From the NCBI RefSeq assembly GCF_001189235.2, contig NZ_LFIP02000002.1, positions 558,411 to 622,410 on the forward strand: 64,000 nucleotides of DNA, written 5' to 3'. Both the position numbers and the translations under genes were made by a program. Source of the DNA: Bradyrhizobium embrapense. GTDB taxonomy: Bacteria > Pseudomonadota > Alphaproteobacteria > Rhizobiales > Xanthobacteraceae. Of this stretch, positions 12,101 to 20,112 are shown one piece after another; the first letter of the stretch is position 1; every line of letters begins with the position of its first letter. The notes under the pieces are model-generated. The model was not told the DNA's origin and searched no databases. It was given only the letters and a program-made list of their open reading frames with translations.

Positions 12101-12333
12101 CCTTCGTCTGCGGCGTGCTGCCGATGGCGATCGCCACCGGCGCCGGCGGCGCCAGCCAACAGGCGCTCGGCACGTCGGTGATGGGCGGCATGATCGCCGT
12201 GGTGATCCTGGCGCTGCTGCTTGTGCCGGTGTTCTTCGTCAGCGTGCAGCGCGTGCTGGCGGGGGATCGCGAGAAGGCGTCGGAGCAGGGTGAGATGTAC
12301 GGCCCGCCTGCGCCGGCCAGGATGGGACACTGA
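9175..12333 (+). CDS. RND multidrug efflux pump, HAE1 (AcrB/MexB) family
   Basis: The inner-membrane pump, 1052 residues, full length for AcrB-type transporters. It has the expected duplicated layout of one helix, a large periplasmic domain and six helices, twice. The proton-relay residues are present: D407 and D408 in GILVDDAIVVVENVER and K936 in GLAAKDAILIIEFAKDL. With the adaptor upstream it should export hydrophobic or amphipathic drugs, driven by protons, through a TolC-like channel encoded elsewhere. Regulation is not evident, since no TetR or MarR gene is linked. Confidence 0.95.
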   Translation: MPGFFIDRPIFAWVVALFICLVGAISIPLLAVAQYPIIAPPSISISTSYPGASPENLYNSVTRLIEEELNGAANILNFESTSDSLGQVEIIANFKPGTDTSQASVEVQNRLKRVEARLPRAVIQQGILVEEASSAVLQIITLNSTDGSLDEVGLGDFMIRNVLGEVRRIPGVGRATLYSTERSLRIWIDPAKLVGYGLSADDVNKAITAQNAQVASGSIGAEPSTDTQTISAQVLVKGQLSSPDEFGAIILRANADGSTVRLRDVARIEIGGLSYQFNTRLDGKPTAGLSVLLSPKGNALATASAVEAKMKELSRFFPANISYEIPYNITPVVKASIEKVLMTLVEAVVLVFIVMFLFLQNIRYTIIPTIVVPVALLGACATLMVAGFSINMLTMFGMVLAVGILVDDAIVVVENVERIMAEEGLPPKEATKKAMSQISGAIIGITLVLMAVFVPMAFFPGSVGIIYRQFSVTMVAAIAFSALLALSLTPALCATLLKPVEKGHGHARKGVFGAFNRVLDSSRAGYVRTVQGGLKRTGRLMLIYLVLFAGVAYGFVRLPGGFLPVDDQGFITTDVQTPSESSYARTEAAVEQVEKYLKDRAGIENVTFLTGFSFLGQGMNTAQAFITLKDWSERGAKDSAAAIVADINRDLSSSIRDARISALQPPPIDNLGNSSGFSFRLQDRGQKGYAALIAASDRLIAEANASPVLQKVYVEGLPPAPQVNLMIDREKAGAFGLTFEDINNTISTNLGSNYINDFPNRGRMQRVIVQADKTSRMNADDILNYNVKNNRGQLVPFSAFATIEWSKGPTQIAGFNYYPAVRISGEAKPGFTSGDAIAEMERLADKLPRGFGYEWTGQSLQEKLSGSQAPFLLALSVLVVFLLLAALYESWTIPLAVLLTIPLGILGAVVAATMRGLSNDVYFTVGLITIIGLAAKDAILIIEFAKDLRAQGKPLVEATIEACSLRFRPILMTGLAFVCGVLPMAIATGAGGASQQALGTSVMGGMIAVVILALLLVPVFFVSVQRVLAGDREKASEQGEMYGPPAPARMGH

Positions 12334-12437
12334 TTTTCGAGATCAGTCGCGCCTTGCTTTCGCAAGCCGTTCAATCCAGATTGCGGCTCTGGATGGAACG
12401 GGGAGCGTTTAGGCAACCCGAGGACTGAGAGCATGGG

Positions 12438-13577
12438 ATGCGGCCGACCGACATTGCGATCTCGAATTATCGCTCCATTCGTCGGCTTTTCATGTCCATT
12501 CAACCGCTATCCGTCTTCGTCGGCGAGAACGGCGTCGGCAAATCCAATCTCTACAAGTCCCTGTCGCTGCTGCGCGACGCGGCAACCGGCCGGATCACGC
12601 GTACGATCGCCGACGAAGGCGGATTGAACTCGGTCTGCTGGTCAGGGCTTCGCAGGCGCGGCGAGGATGGACGGCTGCGGCTGGCGGTCAGATTCGAGAA
12701 CGTCAATTATTCGATCGAGCTCGGGCATCCCGGCCCGGTCGAGGCGGCGTTCCCGGGCGAGCCGATGATCAAGTCGGAACGCATCGAGGCGATCCACGGC
12801 AAACGCAAAGTCCTGATGATGGAGCGGACCAATTCACACGTCAGCGTCCGCGGCGAGAGCGGTGCCTGGAGCGAGCACGAGAATGCGGTGCTGCCATCGG
12901 AAACCGCGCTCGCCGATTTCCTCGACGGCCAGATATGTCCCGAAGTCGGTCTGATCAGGAACGCCTTGCAGAGCTGGCGCTTCTATCACGATTTTCGCAC
13001 CGATCCGGCATCGCCGATCCGCAAGCCTTGTCTCGCGATCACGACGCCGTCGCTGAGCGCCGATGGCAGCGATCTCGCTGCCGCTTTGGCAACGCTCACC
13101 GCGATCAGGCAAGACGCGGCCGACCTGCAGGATGCGATCGAGGACGCATTCCCGGGTGCAGAACTCCGGGCGTGGGAAGAAAGCGGGCGCTGCGAATTCG
13201 ATCTGCAACAGGCGGACATGCCGCGTCCGTTCAAGGCGCACGAACTATCCGACGGCACGCTGAAATATATCTGCCTGCTCGCGGTGTTCATGGGCTACCG
13301 GCTGCCGCCGTTCATCGCGCTGAACGAGCCCGAGACCAGCCTGCATCCATCCCTGCTGGCGCCGCTGGCCCGGCTGATCGCCAAGGCCTCGCGCCGCGCC
13401 GACGTCTGGATCGTCACCCATTCGGAACATTTGATGGAGGCGTTGCGCAGCGAAAGCTCGGTGCCGCTGCGCCGGGTGATCAAGTCCAACGGCGCCACGA
13501 CCATCGAGGGCCTGACCCTCGGCGGTGAGTTTCGTGACGGGGCAGACGACGATGAGAACGATGACGACGACGATTAG
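12438..13577 (+). CDS. Predicted ABC/AAA-type ATPase (COG4637-like) with acidic tail
   Basis: A 379-residue SMC/RecF-like ATPase. Walker A is GENGVGKSN (about 29-37); the Walker B region reads FIALNEPETSLHP (about 292-304); the switch His is in IVTHSEHLMEAL near 333. The Asp that normally precedes the catalytic Glu is Asn (LNEPE), a variant I recall in this family. The protein ends in a strikingly acidic run (GADDDENDDDDD). No TOPRIM or nuclease domain is present. It lies about 105 bp after the efflux pump and is probably a separate unit. Function unknown; some relatives take part in DNA repair or phage defence, but nothing adjacent supports that here. Confidence 0.75.
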   Translation: MRPTDIAISNYRSIRRLFMSIQPLSVFVGENGVGKSNLYKSLSLLRDAATGRITRTIADEGGLNSVCWSGLRRRGEDGRLRLAVRFENVNYSIELGHPGPVEAAFPGEPMIKSERIEAIHGKRKVLMMERTNSHVSVRGESGAWSEHENAVLPSETALADFLDGQICPEVGLIRNALQSWRFYHDFRTDPASPIRKPCLAITTPSLSADGSDLAAALATLTAIRQDAADLQDAIEDAFPGAELRAWEESGRCEFDLQQADMPRPFKAHELSDGTLKYICLLAVFMGYRLPPFIALNEPETSLHPSLLAPLARLIAKASRRADVWIVTHSEHLMEALRSESSVPLRRVIKSNGATTIEGLTLGGEFRDGADDDENDDDDD

Positions 13578-13591
13578 AACGCGCCGTCGCG

Positions 13592-14386
13592 CTATTGCCC
13601 GAGCGGCTTCAGGATCTTGATCAGCTCGCCATGCACATACTCGTTGCCGCAGACGACGTGGCCGGTCTGCAGCGGGTCGTCATTGCCCTGGATGCCGGAG
13701 ACGGTGCCGCCGGCTTCGCGGACCATCAAGAGACCGGCCGCGACGTCCCAGGCCTGCAGATTGCGCTCCCAATAGCCGTCGAGGCGGCCGGCGGCGACGA
13801 AGGCGAGGTCGAGCGAGGCGGCGCCGAAGCGGCGGAAGCCCGCCACCTTGCTCTGCAGCGCGGCTAGCTCCTGCAGCGCGAGCTGGTGGTTGCCGCGGCC
13901 GATATGCGGCAGGCCGCAGGCGACCACGCATTCGTTGAGCTGGCGGCGGCCGGCGACGCGCAGCCGCTGGTCGTTGAGGAACGCGCCCTTGCCGCGCTCG
14001 GCGATGTAGAGCTCGTCATTGGCGGGATTGTAGATCACGCCTGCGATCACGGTGTCCTCGCGCAACAGCCCGATCGAGATCGCGAATTGCGGGATGCCGT
14101 GCAGGAAGTTGGTGGTGCCGTCCAGGGGATCGACGATCCAGGTGTGGCTTTTGTCCGAGCCTTCGCGCTTTCCGCCTTCCTCGCCGAGGAACCCGTAGCC
14201 GGGCCGGGCCTTTTCGAGGTCGGTGTAGAGCATCTCCTCGGCGCGCTTGTCGGCGAGCGAGACGAAGTTCGCCGGGCCCTTCAGCGACACCTGCAGGTGT
14301 TCGATCTCGCCGAGGTCGCGCTTGAGGCTGCGGCCGGCGCGGCGCGCGGCCTTGACCATGACATTGATGAGGGCGGAGTAGAGCAT
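13592..14386 (-). CDS. suhB: Inositol-1-monophosphatase family protein (SuhB-like)
   Basis: A 264-residue metal-dependent phosphatase of the FIG superfamily. Metal-site motifs are complete: GEEGG (FLGEEGGKREG), WIVDPLDGTTNFLHG and the C-terminal WDVAAGLLMVREAGG. It should dephosphorylate inositol or related monophosphates, and SuhB proteins also act in rRNA transcription in enterobacteria. It converges on the ATPase gene, ending 14 bp past that gene's stop. The start is the ATG at 14386; the ribosome-binding site is weak. Confidence 0.88.
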   Translation of the reverse strand: MLYSALINVMVKAARRAGRSLKRDLGEIEHLQVSLKGPANFVSLADKRAEEMLYTDLEKARPGYGFLGEEGGKREGSDKSHTWIVDPLDGTTNFLHGIPQFAISIGLLREDTVIAGVIYNPANDELYIAERGKGAFLNDQRLRVAGRRQLNECVVACGLPHIGRGNHQLALQELAALQSKVAGFRRFGAASLDLAFVAAGRLDGYWERNLQAWDVAAGLLMVREAGGTVSGIQGNDDPLQTGHVVCGNEYVHGELIKILKPLGQ

Positions 14387-14450
14387 GATGAGAGCTGGCG
14401 GCTTTCGAGCGTTGGAAAATCAATCGGGCAGCGTGCGCAAGATCTTGCCC

Positions 14451-14551
14451 GTCATCCTGAGGAGCGCGGAACGCGCGTCTCGAAGGATCGACGGCCACCG
14501 GCCGGGCCGCGCATCCTTCGAGGCTCGCTTCGCTCGCACCTCAGGATGACG
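14451..14551. repeat. GTCATCCTGAGG-type inverted repeat element
   Basis: A 101-bp element whose ends are inverted copies of one another: GTCATCCTGAGG at the left and CCTCAGGATGAC at the right, with inner arms built on CGAAGGATCG / GCATCCTTCGAGG. Related arms occur at 34070-34240, 46816-46859 and 47763-47830. It lies between the suhB-like gene and the Sel1 gene. It is probably a non-coding mobile-derived palindrome of the type common in Bradyrhizobium. Confidence 0.7.
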
Positions 14552-14617
14552 GGAAACGGCCTGCGGCGCCTTCGGTTTCCCGACTGGGTGCCCTCTGGAA
14601 GGGGCGCCGTCAAGGCG

Positions 14618-15691
14618 TCATTTGACGTTGTTTCCGATCCATTTTCGCGCGGCCGCCTCGCCCTTGGCGCGGTCTTCCGGGCTCATATCGGCGAGGATGT
14701 CGTCGAGATCGGGGTCGCCCTTGCCGGCGGTCTTGGCGATCGTGTGCCATTTCAGGGCCTCGACCTTGTCCACCGGGGCGCCGGCGCCGGTCGCCAGCAC
14801 ACGGGCGAGGCGGTTTTGCGCGATCGGGCTGTTCTGCCGGGCCGCCTTGCGCAGCAGCGCCACCGCCGCCGGCACGTTCCGCGGCGTGCCGGTGCCGTTG
14901 TACAGCGCGATGGCATACTCGACCTCGGCATCGACATTGTCGGCCAGCGAGGCGGCCTGTAGCAGCCGCGCCGCCTTTTCGAGGTCCTTCGGCACGCCGG
15001 TGCCTTCCTTGTAGAAGGTCGCGAGCGCGTACTGCGCCTCGGGGCTGCCGGCGTCGGCGGCCATCCGCAACAGCTCGGCGGAGCGCTTGAGGTCCTGCGG
15101 CAGGGTCTGGCCATCGAGATAGAGCAGAGCGAGGTTGTAGGCCGCCTTGGGTTCGCCGAGCTTGGCGGACGAGGCCAGCAGCTTGACCGCGGAATCCTTG
15201 TCCACCGCGCCGCCGCGGCCCGCGATCCGCATCATCGCGAGCGCGAACATCGCCTCGCGGTCGCCGGCATCGGACGCGCGCTTGTACCAGTCGTCGGCCT
15301 TGGCGTAGTCGCGTTTGACGCCGAGCCCATTGGCATAGAGCTCGCCCAGCATCGTCATTGCCTTGGCATCGTTGTTGTTCTGGGCGCGCGCCATCGCCAG
15401 TTCGAACGCGGTCTTGTACATGCCGCGCTGATAGGCGCCGTAGACCAGGTCGACATTGGGATCGTCAGGCGTCGGGGCCGGCGAGGATGTCGGGGTGGCC
15501 GTCGGCGTGGCGGCGGGCTTCGGCGCGGGCCTCTTCGCGGCCGGCGCATGCACCTTCGTCTTCTCTTTCGGCGCCTCCTTCTTCGCGGACGGCGGCGTTT
15601 GCGCCGGCGGCGTGATCGAGAGCTGCGCCATCGCGCCGCTCGCCAGCATCGTGCAGCCGAGCGCAACACCTATCGGACGCAGGCATTTCAT
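14618..15691 (-). CDS. Exported Sel1-like/TPR repeat protein
   Basis: A 357-residue protein with a signal peptide (MKCLRPIGVALGCTMLASGAMAQ). A Pro/Ala/Lys-rich linker (about 25-80) follows, then a run of Sel1-type repeats of 35-37 residues (for example AMTMLGELYANGLGVKRDYA, ALAMMRIAGRGGAVDKDSA, NLALLYLDGQTLPQDLKRS, ALATFYKEGTGVPKDLEKA). Such repeats make a helical scaffold for protein contacts. The ATG at 15691 is chosen for the signal peptide; it lies 7 bp after the ThiE-like gene, so it ends the aldolase operon. Its partner is unknown. Confidence 0.82.
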   Translation of the reverse strand: MKCLRPIGVALGCTMLASGAMAQLSITPPAQTPPSAKKEAPKEKTKVHAPAAKRPAPKPAATPTATPTSSPAPTPDDPNVDLVYGAYQRGMYKTAFELAMARAQNNNDAKAMTMLGELYANGLGVKRDYAKADDWYKRASDAGDREAMFALAMMRIAGRGGAVDKDSAVKLLASSAKLGEPKAAYNLALLYLDGQTLPQDLKRSAELLRMAADAGSPEAQYALATFYKEGTGVPKDLEKAARLLQAASLADNVDAEVEYAIALYNGTGTPRNVPAAVALLRKAARQNSPIAQNRLARVLATGAGAPVDKVEALKWHTIAKTAGKGDPDLDDILADMSPEDRAKGEAAARKWIGNNVK

Positions 15692-15698
15692 TCCGGCA

Positions 15699-16361
15699 TC
15701 ATCCCGCGGCCTTGGCTTTGCCGGCATGTGCAACCGCTTCGCCGATCTCGACGAGCGCAGCCTTCGCGCCGCGCAGATCGGACCAGATGAAATCTCCGAC
15801 CAGCACGAAATCCGCGCCGGCCGCGGCGAACGCCTCGGCCTCCTCGCGCGAGGTCGCAAAGCCGACGCAGGGCGGCTCGAACAATTCGTCCCACCATTCC
15901 AGCCGCTCGGCGATCGCCTCGAGCGATGGCCGCGCTCCCTTGGCGTCGGGCTCGCCGAACAGCACATAGTCGGCGCCGGCTTCGCCCGCGGCCATGGAAT
16001 CGTGGCGTGTCGCCAGGCCACCGACGCCTGCGATGCGATCGGGCTTCAGCGAGGGCATCGCCTCTTCCATCGCGGCGAGGCCGGTCAGGTGTGCGCCGTC
16101 GGCGCCGGCGCGGGCCACGATGTCGGGATGGCCGTCGATCAACAGCGCCGCACCTGCGTTCTGGATCGCAGGCGCCAGCGCCTTGATGGTGGAGATCATG
16201 CTGCGCGGATCGCTCTCGCGCAGCCGCACCAGAACGGCCGCGACGTCGGCCGCGGCCAGCAGATCGGCAAGCTCGGCCGCAAGCAGCAACGGCTCGTCGA
16301 CCGGCGGCGTTGCCAGGTAGAGGCGCGGCGCCGGCCGCGGCGGAACGGGCTTTGGGGCCAA
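15699..16361 (-). CDS. Thiamine phosphate synthase-like protein (ThiE/TenI fold)
   Basis: A 220-residue (beta/alpha)8 protein resembling ThiE/TenI. The signs are ADGAHLTGL (equivalent to the GVHLGQ strand) and GVGGLATRHDSMAAGEAGADYVLFGEP (equivalent to the pyrophosphate-binding region). Several usual ThiE active-site residues are not obvious, so catalytic activity is uncertain. The start is TTG at 16359-16361, directly abutting the TAG of the class I aldolase gene; no ATG lies nearby in frame, and translation is probably coupled to the aldolase. Other thi genes are absent, so a non-thiamine role is possible. Confidence 0.65.
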   Translation of the reverse strand: MAPKPVPPRPAPRLYLATPPVDEPLLLAAELADLLAAADVAAVLVRLRESDPRSMISTIKALAPAIQNAGAALLIDGHPDIVARAGADGAHLTGLAAMEEAMPSLKPDRIAGVGGLATRHDSMAAGEAGADYVLFGEPDAKGARPSLEAIAERLEWWDELFEPPCVGFATSREEAEAFAAAGADFVLVGDFIWSDLRGAKAALVEIGEAVAHAGKAKAAG

Positions 16362-17402
16362 CTATGCCGCCTGTTTCTCGAGGCCGGCGTCCCACTTGCC
16401 GGTGCTCGCCAGCCCGTTCATCTGGGCGCGATGCGAGAAAGCGCGCTGGCCCGCGGGGACGTTCTCCGGTTTGCCGGACCATGCCTTCTGCGGCGCCGCC
16501 TGCAGCGCACGGCCATAGGAGAAGGTCAGCCGCCAAGGCAGATGGCCGATCTTGTTCATGGCGTCGAGATGCGCGGTCGCTTCCTCGTCGCTCTGTCCGC
16601 CGGAGAGGAAGGCGATGCCGGGCACCGCGGCCGGCACGCAGCTCTTGAGCAGGCGGACGGTCTTCTCGGCGACTTCCTGCACCGACGCCTGCTTCGGGCA
16701 CTTCTTGCCCGAGATCGCCATGTTGGGCTTCAGGATCATGCCTTCGAGCGCGACGCGCTGCACCCGCAATTCCTGGAAGGTGCGGTTCAGCACGCGCTGC
16801 GTCACCTCGTAGCAGCGGTCGATGTCGTGATCGCCGTCCATCAGCACCTCCGGCTCGACGATCGGCACGATCTGCGCGGCCTGGCACAGCGCGGCGTAGC
16901 GCGCCAGCGCATGCGCGTTGACGCGAATTGCGGTCATCGTGGGAATACCGCGGCTGCCCGCGCCCGAGCCGATATCGATCACGGCGCGCCATTTCGCAAA
17001 CCGCGCACCGCGCTCGTAATATTTCTTCAGCCGCTCGGCGAGCCTGTCGAGGCCGACGGTGACGAGTTCGCCGGGGCAGTTCGGCAACGGCTGGGTGCCT
17101 TCGTCGACCTTGATGCCGGGAATTGCGCCCGCCTGCTCGATCAGCTTGACCAGCGGCGTGCCGTCCTTGGCATTCTGCCAGATCGTCTCGTCGTAGAGGA
17201 TGACGCCGGAGATGTATTTGCTCATCGCCTCCTGCGAGCGGAACAGCATCTCGCGATAGTCGCGGCGATTGTCCTCGGTCGAATCGACCTTGATGGCGTC
17301 GAACCGCTTCTTGATGGTGCCGGAGGATTCGTCGGCAGCGAGGATGCCCTTGCCCGGGGTGACCATGGCAAGCGCAACTTTGTTGAGGTCAGCGAGGTTC
17401 AT
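16362..17402 (-). CDS. Fructose-bisphosphate aldolase, class I
   Basis: A 346-residue Schiff-base aldolase that interconverts fructose-1,6-bisphosphate with dihydroxyacetone phosphate and glyceraldehyde-3-phosphate. Family motifs include AADESSGTIKKRF near the N-terminus, EGMILKPNM with the Schiff-base-region Lys, and LSGGQSDEEA. The ATG at 17402 has AAAGGACG before it. It lies 250 bp downstream of the class II aldolase, so the two unrelated aldolases are encoded side by side. The stop abuts the TTG start of the ThiE-like gene. Confidence 0.93.
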   Translation of the reverse strand: MNLADLNKVALAMVTPGKGILAADESSGTIKKRFDAIKVDSTEDNRRDYREMLFRSQEAMSKYISGVILYDETIWQNAKDGTPLVKLIEQAGAIPGIKVDEGTQPLPNCPGELVTVGLDRLAERLKKYYERGARFAKWRAVIDIGSGAGSRGIPTMTAIRVNAHALARYAALCQAAQIVPIVEPEVLMDGDHDIDRCYEVTQRVLNRTFQELRVQRVALEGMILKPNMAISGKKCPKQASVQEVAEKTVRLLKSCVPAAVPGIAFLSGGQSDEEATAHLDAMNKIGHLPWRLTFSYGRALQAAPQKAWSGKPENVPAGQRAFSHRAQMNGLASTGKWDAGLEKQAA

Positions 17403-17501
17403 CGGGAACGTCCTTTAGGGCCATTGCCTTTGCAAACCAAAATAGGCGGTTCTCGGGCAAATGCCTAGAAAACGTTCGTCGCGGCTCGTGTTCGGACGTT
17501 C

Positions 17502-17624
17502 CACCTCTCCCATCGGGAGAGGTCGCGCCGAAGGCGCGGGTGAGGGGATGCGCTCTATCGAGGGACCCGAACCCCTCACCCGGATCGCCGGCGCGATCCG
17601 ACCTCTCCCCGTCGGGGAGAGGTG
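17502..17624. repeat. Large imperfect palindrome between the two aldolase genes
   Basis: About 123 bp with inverted ends (CACCTCTCCC at 17502 and GGGAGAGGTG ending at 17624). Each end is itself a small hairpin (CCTCTCCC-ATC-GGGAGAGG and CCTCTCCCC-GTC-GGGGAGAGG). The inner arms GGGTGAGGGG and CCCCTCACCC also pair. It fills most of the 250-bp gap between fba and the class I aldolase gene and could fold in the mRNA, affecting expression of the distal genes. Confidence 0.75.
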
Positions 17625-17652
17625 ATCGCGGTCCGCGGCGAGTGAAGAGCGC

Positions 17653-18720
17653 TCAAGCAACCTTGGGGTCGAGCTCGCCCGCGGCGTAGCGCTTGGCCAT
17701 TTCCGCCGTGGTCAGCACCTTCTTGATCTTGCTGGCCTGGCCCGCAGTGTTGAACTCCTGCAGGCGCTGCTTGCACAGCTTGGTCATCGCCTCCATCGCA
17801 GGCTTCAGGTACTTGCGCGGATCGAACTCTTCCGGATTGTCCTTCAGAACTTTCCGGATCTGACCGGTCATCGCCATCCGGTTGTCGGTGTCGATGTTGA
17901 TCTTGCGCACGCCGTTCTTGATGCCGCGCTGGATCTCGGCGACCGGCACGCCCCAGGTCGGCTTCATCTTGCCGCCATTGGCGTTGATGATCTCCTGCAG
18001 CTCCTGCGGCACCGACGAGGAGCCATGCATCACCAGATGCGTGTTCGGCAGCTTGCGATGGATTTCCTCGATCACGTTCATGGCGAGGATGTCGCCATCG
18101 GGCTTGCGGGTGAATTTGTAGGCGCCGTGCGAGGTGCCCATCGCGATCGCCAGCGCGTCGACCTTGGTCTCCTTGACGAATTTCACGGCCTCGTCGGGAT
18201 TGGTCAGCAACTGGTCATGCGACAGCTTGCCCTCGGCGCCGTGGCCGTCTTCCTTGTCGCCCATGCCGGTCTCGAGCGAGCCGAGCACGCCGAGCTCGCC
18301 TTCCACCGAGATGCCGCCGAGATGGGCCATGCCGGTCACGGTCCGGGTGACGCCGACATTGTAGTCCCAGTCGCCGGGGGTCTTGCCGTCGGCCTTCAGC
18401 GAGCCGTCCATCATGACAGAGGTGAAGCCGGCCTGGATCGCGGTCATGCAGGTGGCGGGCTCGTTGCCGTGGTCGAGATGCACGCAGACCGGGATCTGCG
18501 GATAGATCTCGGTGACGGCGTCCATCATGTGCTTGAGCATGACGTCGTTGGCGTAGGAGCGCGCGCCGCGCGAAGCCTGGATGATGACCGGCGCATCGAC
18601 CTCGGAGGCCGCCGCCATGATCGCCAGCGCCTGCTCCATGTTGTTGATGTTGAAGGCAGGTACGCCGTAATCATGCTCGGCCGCGTGGTCGAGCAGTTGC
18701 CGCAACGTGATGCGAGCCAT
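17653..18720 (-). CDS. fba: Fructose-bisphosphate aldolase, class II
   Basis: A 355-residue zinc-dependent aldolase. Motifs: [10 protein letters not shown] (start of the barrel), CVHLDHGNE with a zinc-ligand His, and the glycine-rich HGSSSVPQE phosphate loop. Its length fits the Calvin-cycle-type class II enzymes of alphaproteobacteria, which can also act on sedoheptulose-1,7-bisphosphate. AGGGAGAAATGGA precedes the ATG. It follows pgk by 42 bp in the same orientation, so it is part of the tkt-gap-pgk-fba unit. Confidence 0.95.
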   Translation of the reverse strand: MARITLRQLLDHAAEHDYGVPAFNINNMEQALAIMAAASEVDAPVIIQASRGARSYANDVMLKHMMDAVTEIYPQIPVCVHLDHGNEPATCMTAIQAGFTSVMMDGSLKADGKTPGDWDYNVGVTRTVTGMAHLGGISVEGELGVLGSLETGMGDKEDGHGAEGKLSHDQLLTNPDEAVKFVKETKVDALAIAMGTSHGAYKFTRKPDGDILAMNVIEEIHRKLPNTHLVMHGSSSVPQELQEIINANGGKMKPTWGVPVAEIQRGIKNGVRKINIDTDNRMAMTGQIRKVLKDNPEEFDPRKYLKPAMEAMTKLCKQRLQEFNTAGQASKIKKVLTTAEMAKRYAAGELDPKVA

Positions 18721-18762
18721 TCCATTTCTCCCTGTAATGCGCGTTCGCGGATTTGACCTAAA

Positions 18763-19959
18763 TCAACCTTTTTTCAAAACTTCGACGCCCGGCAGCGGCT
18801 TGCCTTCCATCCATTCAAGAAACGCGCCGCCGGCGGTCGAGACGTAGGAAAAGTCACCGGCCACGCCGGCCTGGTTGAGCGCCGCGACGGTGTCGCCGCC
18901 TCCGGCGACCGAGATCAGCTTCTTGGCCCTGGTGCGCTCGGCGGCATGCTTGGCCGACACCACGGTGCCGCGGTCGAACGGCGTCAGTTCGAAGGCGCCG
19001 AGCGGCCCGTTCCAGACCAGGGTCGCGGCATCGTCGATCGCGGCATGGATGCGCGCGATCGATTGCGGGCCGACGTCGAGGATCATGCCGTCGGCCGGGA
19101 TCGCATCGAGGCCGTAAGCGTGCGAAGGCGCGTTGGCGGCGAACTGATTGGCGACAACCGCGTCAACCGGCAGGATGATCGCGCAATTCGCCGCGTTGGC
19201 CTTCTCCATGATCCGCAGCGCGGTCGCGGCGAGGTCCTTTTCGGCGAGCGACTTGCCGACGGCGACGCCCTGCGCGTGCAGGAAGGTGTTGGCCATGCCG
19301 CCGCCGATCACCAGCGCGTCCACCTTGTTCACGAGGTTTTCCAAAAGGTCGATCTTGGTCGAGACCTTGGCGCCGCCGATGATCGCAATCACCGGCTTGG
19401 TCGGGGCTTCCAGCGCCTTGCCGAGCGCGTCGAGCTCGGCCTGCATGGTGCGGCCGGCATAGGCCGGCAGTTTGTGGCCGAGGCCTTCGGTCGAGGCGTG
19501 GGCGCGGTGCGCGGCGGAGAAGGCGTCGTTGACCCAGATGTCGCCGAGTTTTGCCAATTCAGCGACGAAGCCGGCGTCGTTCTTCTCCTCTTCCTTGTGG
19601 AAGCGGGTGTTTTCCAGGCAGAGAATGTCGCCGTCCTTGAGGGCCGCAACCGCCTTGGCCGCCGGCTCGCCGATGCAGTCCTCGGCGAAGGCGACCGGCC
19701 GCTTGATCACCGTCGACAGCGTTTCGGCGACCGGCTTCAGCGAATCCTTGGGATCGCGCCCCTTGGGCCGGCCGAAATGGGCGAGCAGGATCACCTTGCC
19801 GCCCTTGTCGGAGATTTCAGTGATGGTGGGAGCAACGCGCTCGAGCCGTGTGGCGTCGGTGACGCGGCCGCCTTCCATGGGGACGTTGAGGTCGACGCGC
19901 AGCAGCACGCGCTTGCCCTTCACGTTGACGTCGTCGAGGGTGCGGAACGATTTTGTCAT
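18763..19959 (-). CDS. pgk: Phosphoglycerate kinase
   Basis: A 398-residue kinase of glycolysis, gluconeogenesis and the Calvin cycle. Clear motifs: LRVDLNVPM and AHFGRPKG in the 3-phosphoglycerate domain, [14 protein letters not shown] at the interdomain region, and the nucleotide loop [20 protein letters not shown] provides the ribosome-binding site. It sits between gap (154 bp upstream) and fba (42 bp downstream) on the minus strand. Confidence 0.97.
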   Translation of the reverse strand: MTKSFRTLDDVNVKGKRVLLRVDLNVPMEGGRVTDATRLERVAPTITEISDKGGKVILLAHFGRPKGRDPKDSLKPVAETLSTVIKRPVAFAEDCIGEPAAKAVAALKDGDILCLENTRFHKEEEKNDAGFVAELAKLGDIWVNDAFSAAHRAHASTEGLGHKLPAYAGRTMQAELDALGKALEAPTKPVIAIIGGAKVSTKIDLLENLVNKVDALVIGGGMANTFLHAQGVAVGKSLAEKDLAATALRIMEKANAANCAIILPVDAVVANQFAANAPSHAYGLDAIPADGMILDVGPQSIARIHAAIDDAATLVWNGPLGAFELTPFDRGTVVSAKHAAERTRAKKLISVAGGGDTVAALNQAGVAGDFSYVSTAGGAFLEWMEGKPLPGVEVLKKG

Positions 19960-20073
19960 GGACGTTTCCTGGGACGTTTCCTGTGCGGCCGGACACAGCC
20001 GTCCAGCGGACGGTGTCGCTTTCGCTTGCCGATGTCGCGGCCGTCAAGGTCGCGAATGCAGGGCAAACACGCA

Positions 20074-20098
20074 GATGCCCGGCGCTGGGCCGGGCATC
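20074..20098 (-). promoter_or_regulatory. Intercistronic hairpin between gap and pgk
   Basis: GATGCCCGG and CCGGGCATC are perfect 9-bp arms around a 7-base loop, lying 15-39 bases after the gap stop. There is no U-run, so it is not a standard terminator. It may stabilise the gap mRNA end or partially attenuate transcription into pgk. It could instead be one of the many GC-rich interspersed hairpins in this genome. Confidence 0.5.
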
Positions 20099-20112
20099 AC
20101 GAACAGTCGAAC

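Noticed and set aside
10489..12330. 613-codon minus-strand open frame opposite the RND pump.
   Set aside because: It is a shadow of the pump gene; the translated product is Arg/His/Gln-rich with no domain.
12438..13577. The orphan ATPase as part of a phage-defence system.
   Set aside because: There is no nuclease, reverse transcriptase or TOPRIM partner on either side, and neighbours are an efflux pump and a phosphatase gene. The ATPase alone is not enough for the claim.
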